From Owenia fusiformis (taxonomy: Eukaryota; Annelida; Polychaeta; Sabellida; Oweniidae), in the NCBI GenBank assembly GCA_903813345.2, contig CAIIXF020000003.1:22831248-22895247 (forward strand): 64,000 nt of DNA. Direction: 5' to 3'. Every line of letters starts with the position of its first letter. Positions within the stretch are counted from its first letter, which is position 1. The notes below the pieces were generated by a model. The model was not told the DNA's origin. It made no database searches and was given only the letters and a program-made list of their open reading frames with translations. The position numbers and the translations under genes were made by a program. Of the stretch, positions 9,715 to 19,700 are shown piece after piece.

Positions 9715-12510
9715 CACAGTGTATGTTGTCCCTGTAATTGAAATTCATGATCAATTTAAACTTATTTGGAAATATGATACTGCAAATAAAGATGCTTTGA
9801 ACCTTGAAATTGAAAAAATAAACTGGGCTAATTTTTTTACTCAAAACCATGATATGAACACTTTAAATGATCAATTTACTGATACAATTCTTACCATCTT
9901 TAAAAAGCATATCCCTCACAAAATGAAAAGAATTAAAGCGAATGATCGACCTTGGTTCAATGAGAGTATATCTCATGCGATTCAGAAAAAGAAAAAACTC
10001 TATGTTAAATTCAAGAAAAGCAATCTTCCTGAACATTATACAGCATATAAGAATCAGACTGAAGCTGTCAAGAACCTTATTTTAGAAACCAAAGCAAAAT
10101 TTACATCAGATCAAATAGAAAGTCTAAATGGAGAAACACATGCAAGTGACAAATTTTGGCAACTTATAAAAAAGTTTTTAGGTAAAAAATTTAGCTCGCC
10201 TATTCCTACCATAGAAAACCCTTTAACTGGAACTACCTGTTTGACCAGTCAGGAGAAAGCTACTGAATTTCAAAAATATTTCTCTAACATGTATCACTTA
10301 GAACCAGATGCATTGAATAATGATATTCATTTTCCTGACAGATGCAATAACAAATTAGAGAACATTGACTTTGACCAACAGGAAATTATCTCTATAATTA
10401 AGGATCTTGACCCCTCAAAAGCAAATGGTCCAGATGGAGTTACAATAAAAATGCTCCAGCTATGCAGGAATACTATTTCTGTGCCACTTAATTTACTTTT
10501 TCATAAAATTTTGACCACAGGTAATTTTCCCCAGAACTGGAAATTAGGGGATATCTGCCCAATATTTAAAAAGAATAATAAGAATGACATAAGAAATTAT
10601 AGACCTATATCTCTTCTCAGTATTACTTCCAAAATATTAGAGCGAATTGTCTACTCTAAGATGTACGAACATTTAATTGAAAATAACTTATTGTATAAAT
10701 ACCAGTCCGGTTTTTTGAAAGGGCACAGCAATGAGTTACAACTGTTAGCCATCCAAAACCTAATTTGGCGCAATTTTAGCGACGGCAATGATACACGTGC
10801 ACTTTTTTTGGATATTTCGGCCGCGTTTGACCGTGTCCCCCATTACCTTCTTCTAAAAAAGTTGAAAGCGTATGGATTTTCAGGAAACTTATTAGTTTTT
10901 CTAAAATCTTATTTGACTGATAGGAGTGTCAAAGTAACTGTGAATGGCAAATGTTCTGACACCTCTCCTAGCAACTACATAAACTGTTCTGTGCCTCAGG
11001 GAAGTATTCTCGGACCTTTGATGTTTCTCCTCTATATAAACGACTTACCGGACAACCTGACCTCAGAGTGCTTTATTTACGCAGACGACACCTCCCTCTT
11101 TGTACCTACTTCCCCAAACAATCCGCAGTCTCATATACAAATTCAAAATGATCTAAAAAAAATCGAAGCCTGGTCTAAACAGTGGAAACTAGATTTTAAA
11201 CCAGAAAAGAGCAGAGAAATGACCTTTTCTAAGAAAAATAATCCAATCTATCCACCAGTTATCTTAAATGATAAACAAATTGAAAAAACTGACATTCATA
11301 AACACCTAGGCTTCATTTTTGATAAAAAATTAAGTGGGTCAGCACATATAAATTCTATCTGTGCAAAAATCCAAACAGCTCTTAACCCCTTAAAAGCACT
11401 TAAGGGTAGACTAAAATCAAAACAATTAAATATTCTCTATACAGCTTATATTCAGTCCTTATTTGATTATTGTGATATCCTTTACGACTGTGCTCCTATT
11501 TGTGACCTTAACAGACTTGACAGTCTCCAGTACCAAGCTGGTCTAATAGTCTCTGGTGCTCTCCCAGGCTCCAGCACTTCCAAAGTACTTAACAATTTGA
11601 ACTGGTCCACCTTAACTGAGAGGAGGATCTTCCACTTTAAAACAATTATGTACAAAGCCGTGAACGATTTAACACCTATTTATATCTCAGATATATTTAG
11701 GCCATTCATAAACCATCAAGCAAGATTGTTAAGGAAATCTCGAGATTTCACTATCCCTATTCACTATCCTCATAAGTCTCAAATATACAAAATGATGAAC
11801 CTATGGAATGATCCAGGATCTGTTCCCTTGGAACAAAAGCTCTTGCCAACTATTGCATCTTTTAAAAGAACACTTAAATTAAATTTGTTCCCTGGTGTTG
11901 TTTCAACAATTTGTTTAAAATTAACTCGTCAACAAGAACTTTATCTGAATAGAGCCAGGGTAGATTTAATTTTAAAAGCCCAGCTCAAAGCCCACAATTG
12001 GAGCTCAGTTGAGTCATCAAATTGTTTATGTGGTTCCCCTGAAACTTTTCCCCACTTCTTTTTCAAATGCCCTCTGAAAGAACAACAAAGAAATAAATTA
12101 ATAACAGATACTTTAGGGATATATGGGGACTTATTAACTCATTTCAGAACACAGCAAGACAAAATTCACTTTTTTCTTTTTGGGGATCCATCATTAACCC
12201 AATTAGAAATGGATAATCTATTTTCACTGGTTGCGAATTATCTCATTGAAAACACAACCAGAATCTAAATATTTTCCTGCCTATGACCTGTTTCCATTTT
12301 TCAACATACTACCCCTCCCCCAGGATATCAGCAGCCCTCCTATCTTTTGTTTCATTGCAAGGGATTCTACCATTTACAGGTGACATCCAGGTTAAAATGA
12401 ATATTGTACTTTATTGTTTAATTATATAAGGGGACATCTAATGCTTACAGCGCTTTGCCCCTTGTAATTGTATCTAAATGACTTGTGCTTACAATAAATA
12501 TGAAAGATGA
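9715..12510 (+). mobile_element. 5'-truncated non-LTR retrotransposon (CR1/L2/Jockey-like LINE)
   Basis: The body is the 849-codon reverse transcriptase frame at 9719-12268 followed by about 240 bases of 3' UTR that ends in an A-rich tail after TTACAATAAATATGAAAGAT. The apurinic endonuclease and any ORF1 are absent, so insertion was truncated at the 5' end, as is usual for LINEs. The remaining frame has no stop, which suggests a fairly young copy. The exact 5' junction near 9715 is uncertain and no clear target-site duplication was found. Confidence 0.85.
9719..12268 (+). CDS. LINE reverse transcriptase, N-terminally truncated (849 codons)
   Basis: Reverse transcriptase of a non-LTR retrotransposon, which copies element RNA at a nicked target. 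Visible motifs in order are SKANGPDGV and YRPISLLSITSKILERI (fingers), ALFLDISAAFDRVPH (motif A aspartate), SVPQGSILGPLMFLLYINDL (motif B) and FIYADDTSLF with the catalytic YADD near residue 454. Near residue 768 is a CLCG...H....C cysteine-histidine knuckle typical of CR1, L2, I and Jockey clade C termini. The leading 100 or so residues are the linker that normally follows the endonuclease. The first codon is GTG, not ATG, because the frame is opened by truncation rather than a real start. Enzyme activity cannot be judged, and without an endonuclease this copy should not be autonomous. Confidence 0.93.
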   Translation: MYVVPVIEIHDQFKLIWKYDTANKDALNLEIEKINWANFFTQNHDMNTLNDQFTDTILTIFKKHIPHKMKRIKANDRPWFNESISHAIQKKKKLYVKFKKSNLPEHYTAYKNQTEAVKNLILETKAKFTSDQIESLNGETHASDKFWQLIKKFLGKKFSSPIPTIENPLTGTTCLTSQEKATEFQKYFSNMYHLEPDALNNDIHFPDRCNNKLENIDFDQQEIISIIKDLDPSKANGPDGVTIKMLQLCRNTISVPLNLLFHKILTTGNFPQNWKLGDICPIFKKNNKNDIRNYRPISLLSITSKILERIVYSKMYEHLIENNLLYKYQSGFLKGHSNELQLLAIQNLIWRNFSDGNDTRALFLDISAAFDRVPHYLLLKKLKAYGFSGNLLVFLKSYLTDRSVKVTVNGKCSDTSPSNYINCSVPQGSILGPLMFLLYINDLPDNLTSECFIYADDTSLFVPTSPNNPQSHIQIQNDLKKIEAWSKQWKLDFKPEKSREMTFSKKNNPIYPPVILNDKQIEKTDIHKHLGFIFDKKLSGSAHINSICAKIQTALNPLKALKGRLKSKQLNILYTAYIQSLFDYCDILYDCAPICDLNRLDSLQYQAGLIVSGALPGSSTSKVLNNLNWSTLTERRIFHFKTIMYKAVNDLTPIYISDIFRPFINHQARLLRKSRDFTIPIHYPHKSQIYKMMNLWNDPGSVPLEQKLLPTIASFKRTLKLNLFPGVVSTICLKLTRQQELYLNRARVDLILKAQLKAHNWSSVESSNCLCGSPETFPHFFFKCPLKEQQRNKLITDTLGIYGDLLTHFRTQQDKIHFFLFGDPSLTQLEMDNLFSLVANYLIENTTRI

Positions 12511-13012
12511 TAAAAAAATTCAAAATGCATCAAGGGTTTTATGCGTAACAAGTGATGTTCAACGAACATGCTCCTGTATCCCTAGTACAGATAAACAGGT
12601 AAACGTGATTTTTTCGTTGAATGCTATTTTATTTTATGAAAGTGTTAATATGGTGATGTCTTTCTAAGACTTAGAAGGAGAAATGTGAGATTTCGAGCCA
12701 TATGTCTCAAGAAAATGCTCTTACCTTTCTAGTAGGATGAGTTCAGGTGCCAAAAACAGCTGATCAAAGGATATATATCATTTTCTAATTAAAAATTTTT
12801 GTTGAGCCCTGCATTTTTAACACTGTTTTGACAGGAAGTCATACCCAAAATGAAAACTGAATAAAACAACATTTATCCTAAATGTAGATCAAAATACTTA
12901 CTCAGACATGCAAAATGTTATTATTAGTAGTAATGCTAATCATTTTTAAGAAATTTAAGCATGTTAATAAGACTTTTTTCGTCCATGATTATATAGATAA
13001 AGAATTTCTTCA

Positions 13013-13105
13013 TTCATGAAGCTTTGGCAGTTTGGTGTAGTGGTTAGAGCTTTGGGCTCAAACAGACTTTTATTCCAAAAGATCTGGGTTCAAATCCCTC
13101 CGTTG
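13013..13105 (+). repeat. tRNA-like SINE head or tRNA pseudogene
   Basis: GTTTGGTGTAGTGGTTAGAG resembles an A box and GGGTTCAAATCCC a B box, spaced as in a tRNA. The acceptor and T stems do not pair properly, so this is not a working tRNA gene. A tRNA-derived SINE head is the best reading. Confidence 0.45.
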
Positions 13106-13403
13106 GAATATGTTTTTATTCTTTATTTTTGTTTTGTTTTCATTTTGATCCACAATATTTCTAAAATAAATGTTTATATATGGCACTTAAACCATATTTA
13201 GTATTTCCAAGGGTTTTAATTTTTAGATGAAATCATAGAAAGTTACTTTAATATGTGACCATGGCGTGATATCTTCCGACCTTTTTGGCCACTCGGCGTC
13301 GGTACGTTACGTTATGTTTAGTTGCACTTTTATGAATTTTAATAATCTCAAGGAGTTCATGGAGAGATCTATACTAGCAAGATGACTTTCAAAATTTATG
13401 CTA

Positions 13404-14029
13404 TAGGGTGTCCCGAAAGTATGGGCCCCCTAGGCAGACATATACCAATGTCTCCATAGTATGTGTCATATATCATTTTAAAGCTCATCCAAAGTTATAT
13501 TAATTTGCCGAGTATCATGGTTCAACTCACAAATGGAAAAAGTTACAGGAATACAAAAGTTAGTGTTTGGCCAAAATTAAAGTCAGTTTTACACCAAAAC
13601 AATAGTCGGTGTGTCTCCTTAGCCGCCATGTTAACAGCAGCAATACTTTCCATATATGACCTTAAACAGGCTTCAAATAGGGATATGGCGTTTTGTAATC
13701 CTCATGAAACCTTTTTAAGGCATAAGAAGAGTTTCCTTGGAGTATCTACCCTAAACGTCATCTTTTTAGAACTCAATAGCCATCCTATCTTCGAGAATGG
13801 CATCCATATTTTCTGTCACAGGGTCAGGGCTGTTTCCAGGATACTGAAATGAACTATCTTTTTGACAAAACGCTAATTTTTGAATTGCCTGTTACTTTTT
13901 ACCATTTGAACCATCATATTTGGCAAATCAATGTAACTTTGGATAAGCTTAAAAATGATATATGACACATACTATGGAGACATTGGTATATGTCTGCCTA
14001 GGGAGGGGGGCATACTTTGGGACACTGTA
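13404..14029. mobile_element. MITE of 626 bp with long inverted repeats, TA-type ends
   Basis: The left 120 bases (TATAGGGTGTCCCGAAAGTA, then CTAGGCAGACATATACCAAT, then AGTATGTGTCATATATCATT) recur inverted at the right end up to 14029. The outermost TAYAGKGTGTCCCRAAAGT matches ends of mariner/Tc1-like non-autonomous elements, which insert at TA. The interior of about 380 bases has no transposase-like frame. Confidence 0.8.
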
Positions 14030-15700
14030 TATCTGGAAAGTGCAGAAGTTCAAAAGCCAGGTATCAGTCGAAATGTTGATACATGCGCAGACCTCTATTT
14101 AGTGATATTTTCATTTCAAATATGGCGGCCAATCCGATGTCTGACGACCCTTACAAAGAATCTAGGCAGTTTGCATTTTTACCTCCTGTGAAATAACAAG
14201 TGGAATTTAGTAGTTGTTTTGTGTTTTATTATCATTCTGCATCGTAATTCTATGTGATGTGGTGTTGAAATGTCAGCAGAAATACATATCCATACGATAA
14301 TCGAGTGAATCAGATAACAGATTTTTCGAAAACCCGTCTCGTGCTAAGAGTGTAAAAACTTGTATTAACATGCTCAAAAGTGCCAATGTGCACATCAATG
14401 TCAAGCTAAATCAATGTTGTGTCTAAAACAGGTACCTGATCTACTCAAAACAGCTTGTCATTCACGTGTACACGCTTAGCAAACACGGCGAAATGACCTG
14501 AATCTTGGAATTTCGTTCGAGAGCTAGTAATGTTTGCTCCGGTCTTCGTCATAAGTGTTGATCAGACTTCACGCATGCGTAGGAGAAAAACCATCAACCA
14601 ATAACGTTTATAAATCAATTTTGCGCATGCGCCTTACAACGGTAAAGAAATTCGTATTTATAAACGAACCAGTTTGAGATAACCCGATATCAGTCGGAGA
14701 AATCTGACGATCTACGAAACTCACTTCAAAAAATCAAATGCGGACTGACGGCGTATTCTACTATGTTTGGATCTAAGATTTTCAGTATAGATAAAGTCTT
14801 TTATGATCTTTCGAATGAGGTAAGTCTCTAGTTCGAAAGACAATCGTATCAACTTGAACAAAAGTTGAGTTTTGACGAAAATTTTTAACATGCGCAGAAG
14901 TCTCATTTTCGTTGTACCATATTGACTGGTATGGAACACAAAAAAAAAGAATTAGTAACATTGACATTTAATCATATCAATGCCAATTTTATGGATTTAC
15001 GGAAAAAATATTAGGGTAAATATATCTGATATGCCTATTAAATATTATTACTTTATTATCAAATATGTTCCTTCTATTACACGTACATTATAGCATTTCA
15101 TTCACTGTAAAATTAACTGTGAATTGAGATCTGTAAGGCCAATGTGACAACATACATTCGAGTTGACAACATACATTATCTATTTTTCGTAGTAGCATCC
15201 AAAGTAAAAAGCGGTTTTGCATTAACTCTGAATGTATATTTGTATACTTATCTTAAGTTGTGTTAGTCGTAGTTTGGCTGTTATTTGCATAGCAAAACAA
15301 AAATTAGAGAGAATTTTGAGAAATTCAGTCAAGATTTAGAGATCCCTGACGTGCTGGGTAGATCTATAACAAGATATTGAAGTTGCTGAGGATCATTTAA
15401 AGTAGATATGCATATTTGCAACTTAATTACAAATCGAATGCAACAACTACCTGATGATGAACTGACACAATATTGATCAAATCAATGCTAGTTCTTTCCT
15501 CGCTTCCTCATTCTAGAAAATGGCGATCTAAAATGGCGGAAATGACATAGTACATCAAAAGTGTACTACGGTAATGTCACGTGACTGTACCTTGTCGATG
15601 GTCAGGCGTGATCTATTGATGGTATAAAAGAACGTTGTTGTGACGTGTCCGTAAAGTTCGTTAGTGTGGAAAACATAACAAACAGGAATGTTTGATTTTT
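14030..15700. other. Spacer; no gene recognised
   Basis: Contains GCGCATGCGC near 14624 and two TTTATAAA-like boxes near 14608 and 14657, which could be promoter elements, but no linked coding exon was found. The right copy of the 70 bp inverted pair lies at 15547-15618. Confidence 0.4.
15547..15618. repeat. Right copy of a 70 bp inverted-repeat pair
   Basis: Reverse complement of the sequence at 9259-9333, with one small indel between the CACGTGAC core and the TACACTTTTGATGTAC part. Confidence 0.6.
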
Positions 15701-15714
15701 TACTACATTGGTCC

Positions 15715-16165
15715 ATATGTGACGTAACTCAAACGTTAAAATTCAACGTTGTCAAAACAGGCTTTTAATATCAAAATATTTGTTGGTGGGAAAAAAACAT
15801 GACAAAAACTTTGTGTTCTTACTAAGTCGGTTCATTTCCGAAGTATTGTTAACGTTAAAGTTTAACGTTGTCGAAATGTTTTTTTCAATTTGAAATTACC
15901 TCAAAACGTGACGTCAATAATGACGTTCATGGGCCGTATTGATCTGACGTTATTTAAATATTCAGCAAAACGTCGATGGATGGTTGAATTTCAACATTGT
16001 GGAAATGGCTTCAAAAAATTTGTGAGTTAAGGAAAGGTTACAAAGACGTCAATATGTTCTCACTAAAAGTTAACGTTGTCAAAACGTTCTTACGATGTGA
16101 AATAACCTCAAAACGTGACGTCGAAAATAGCGCACATGTATCGTCCAGATCCAACGTTATAAATA
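15715..16165. repeat. Degenerate direct repeats rich in AACGTT and TGACGT
   Basis: A block with TTAACGTTGTC, then a Phe-codon-like T run, then CCTCAAAACGTGACGTC occurs at about 15850-15930 and 16060-16130; a third, weaker copy starts near 15735. ACGT-centred palindromes (AACGTT, GACGTC) are far denser than in the surrounding sequence. Confidence 0.6.
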
Positions 16166-16711
16166 AAAAATCGTAACCCTGCTAGGAACGTTAAGTACCC
16201 GGTTACCCGGTCACCCGTTTTTTTACACAAACCCCAAAAAGGTATGTAACTTCCTTCAAAATTGAGCCAGAAGCTTCAAATAAAAAGCATTTTAAGCATT
16301 TTCTTCCTCTATCATCATGGTCATATTTTTATTGGTTATGGGGGGGGGGGTGCGATCGCACCATCGCACCCCCTCCTGGCTACGCCTAGGAGTCATTGTA
16401 AGATGATTTGAAAAACATGACAAATCAATCTTACTCCATTTTCAATAGTTCGTATGTTGGTTCGTGAATTGTTTTGATTATGATTTAAATCTCTAAATAG
16501 CTCTCGTTACTTCGGCAGAGAGGTGACGTGTGTTAATTTACATAATGCAACGTGAAAGATTTTGATTATTAATCATAATTTAAGTTATCCCAATTTTCGA
16601 CGAAACGTCCACTTAAGTGTAAATTGTTACTTGTCAACAGAAGTATTACTACCTTCCTTTCTTCTTGAAACAACCCTAACCGACAAAAGATCTTATACTT
16701 TGCACAACATT

Positions 16712-16717
16712 TTTATT
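16712..16717 (-). terminator. Poly(A) signal for the lipase-like gene
   Basis: AATAAA on the minus strand, 34 bases beyond the lipase stop codon at 16751-16753. Confidence 0.45.
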
Positions 16718-16750
16718 TTTCCACAACCATGCAAATACATCAGATTATTT

Positions 16751-19700
16751 TTATTCGCAGTAGGGATAATTACGGACAGTTCTGAGGAAGAATGTCCCGC
16801 GTCCAGGCATCGTGTTGGCATAGTAACCCATTCTCTGACAGTTACCGGAACACGATTCACAACTACCCTGAAGTAAGAATTTAAAATACAATGACATATT
16901 AAAGGGAAGATGTGCACTGTTGGGATCCGAAGACATTATACATGTCACAGGCCCAGGAAGATTTAACCCCCCCCCAGTAAATGTATCGCTAATTTAGTAA
17001 TACATAGTGAGTGGGAGGGGATAAACTCTTGTTCCCGTGTCTGTGATACATGTATCGTCTACTTTATACGCCATTTATCATATTACAGGGTGAGCCAAAA
17101 GAAGGTAACCCAAACAAATGTTATAACCCAGTCATCCAGCATGTGTTTAAAGCCATATTACTTTTTTGACTCACGTCCTGCATCATCATTTCATTTTCAT
17201 TGTACAATTTATGCGTATGGGAAGTTTGTTTCTTTTCATAATTTCAGGATTTCTAGGCTTTATATTCAAAAGCTGAAGGAACGATAATTGAAATTTTGAC
17301 AACTTGAGATCAAATTATCATTTATGATGTTTTAAAAATTGTGTATTGATCAGTGATTTGGCGTTTTGTCCATAGATAGTCCATAGATGTCCTTTCAAGT
17401 CCTCACTCTACAGACTGGGGCAAAATGCGTCAGCCATCGTTTCAAAGGACATAATATAACAGGCGTCCAATATAATGGTGATCCTTAATGCTCCAATCAG
17501 GACAATAAGAAAACATAATTATGGTATTAACGTACGATATCAGCATCCGCGTCACTATTACATGGGTAGGAATCAAAACGGCAACCGTTTAGGATAGATG
17601 TCCTCATATACTCATGGGCAATTCCGTGATCACAGTCTAGAAAACGTACAATATAAAGCGTATATAACTGTGACGATCCTTCAGATTACTTTGAGCATGG
17701 TAATGGGATTGCCTTGAGGGATTGTCACTTTGTTTCACTTTTGCACTTCCTTACTTTTTGTAGTTACTCTAATTTGTGTTGTATTTAATATATGTAGAAC
17801 TCTTTAAGATTTTACAAAAGGGTTGTTGATATAGACAGGCAGATGCCCTGGACTAAAATTGAGAGTGTCAATGTTATTCATTCAAGATCTATTGAATTGG
17901 GGTCCTCACTTGTTTTTATCATGTAACTATAAACTTTATACTTGTATATTTTATGCCATAGTTGTGTAGAGTAGTGACAGCGTATAATTTTTGTTATAAA
18001 ACTGGTCAGTTTTATGTTAGCAACTGTGCTGTAAACTTTCATTTAAGGGATAGCCAAAATTCACCGGGCTTGTTTACTTTTATCCAAAACGAGGCTAGGC
18101 TGGAGATCAGCTGTTTTAGCTCAGTGATTCTGTCTTGTCTGGGGACTCTCTCCATTGCATTGAAACGGGCCGGACGTGTATAACTTTTTGAAATTATAAC
18201 ATTCAAAAATGCAACTCAAAACTGGATATTTATATAAACACAGATATACCAACTTAGGTGAACAAGTTGGGGAAGGTAATTGAATTGATTTTATTGTTAT
18301 TTTGACAGGTTTTTGACTTTGATAAACCACTGTAGTATCTTTTTATCTCAGTTAGCGTGTAACATGTATAAACACTCATTTAAAACTGTTTAGGGGATTT
18401 ATTGCTAAAGGACTACTGTTGATTTGGATTATATAAAGTTTCTAGCGTCTTTTGGATCAGCTTGAACTTTGAACTGATTCAGTCTTATTCTTTACTGGCA
18501 ATAACCCCCGCTTAGACAGTAAAGCTCCTTCTCAGATAATTGTCTGTAATTGGGCTTTATCACTCACTCCCTAATTTAAATCCCAGTACCCGTTTCTGTG
18601 ATTTTTCACCGCCAGTTTGGTTGGAGGAACTTCAATAAGAACAGGGGTCACTGTGTGCCGACAAGCTCATTTGGCTTCAACTGGCTTATTAGAGCTTCCC
18701 ATATATTTACCACAACTCCCCCCCCCCCCCCCTAAAGGTCACGGCAAGCCATTTCAAGCCCATTTGGCTTCTTTGGGCTTTCCATTACTATTTAGACTAT
18801 TCACTGCAACCCCTCCCCTTATACATGTTATACCAAAAACACTGATTGTATTTATTTCTAGTCAGTTTTACACGTCTGGCCTTACTATATATTGTTGCTT
18901 ATAATAGATACATCATTCACTATTCTAGATCTTTTAACTTGGAATGATTTCTCATATTATATATCTGTTTTGATTTATAAACCTGAAATTGAGAGAGAAC
19001 TTTTTGAACAATTGTAAATTCGAGAGGTCCCGGGAATTGTTATGGAACATTTGACAAGGCGTACGTAAAGTTATGGTCTTTAGGAACCGATGTAACTTAT
19101 TCTAAACCAGAGTCAATGTTCCTAGGGTTCCATTGAATAATCTTTATGACCCCCCCCCCCCTCCACATTCAACTTGAGACTGTATTAATTTTATTCGCCA
19201 AAGTAACTTTTATTGACCCATTAGAAAATACACTTTTGTATCTTTGTATCTTTGTATGTGTATGTTCATGCCTGGGTATTTTAAAAGGGATCCGAGCATT
19301 CTTTCTGACTATGATCAAACAGCTGATCACTGATTCTGCACACAGTACTTGCAGAGTCAAAGTCAGTATTGAAGCCAGTTCATAAGGCTTTAAGCCTATT
19401 TGAGATGCTGTCTAGACACTATGACCATTGACCACCCCCTGACTACATAGCTTGAGTTCACTGGCGGATTAGGGGGGGGGGCCTGGGGGCCAGGGCCCCC
19501 CCCCCTTGGGTGGGCCCAGAAAAAAAAAATTGGGCCCAAAAGATATTATGGGCCAAAAAAGGCCTTAAGGCCCCAAAAAGTGGGCCTAATTGATCATTAC
19601 TGGGTCTTTTAAGGCCTTATTTTTTAATTTCAGGCCAAATTTTGAAGAAAATGGGCCTCAAAATTTCAAAATTTGGGCCCACTTTTGGGTTTTAGGGGCC

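Noticed and set aside
13013-13105. Genuine tRNA gene
   Set aside because: A and B boxes are present but the T and acceptor stems do not pair; same reasoning for 56383-56452, where the anticodon arm fails.
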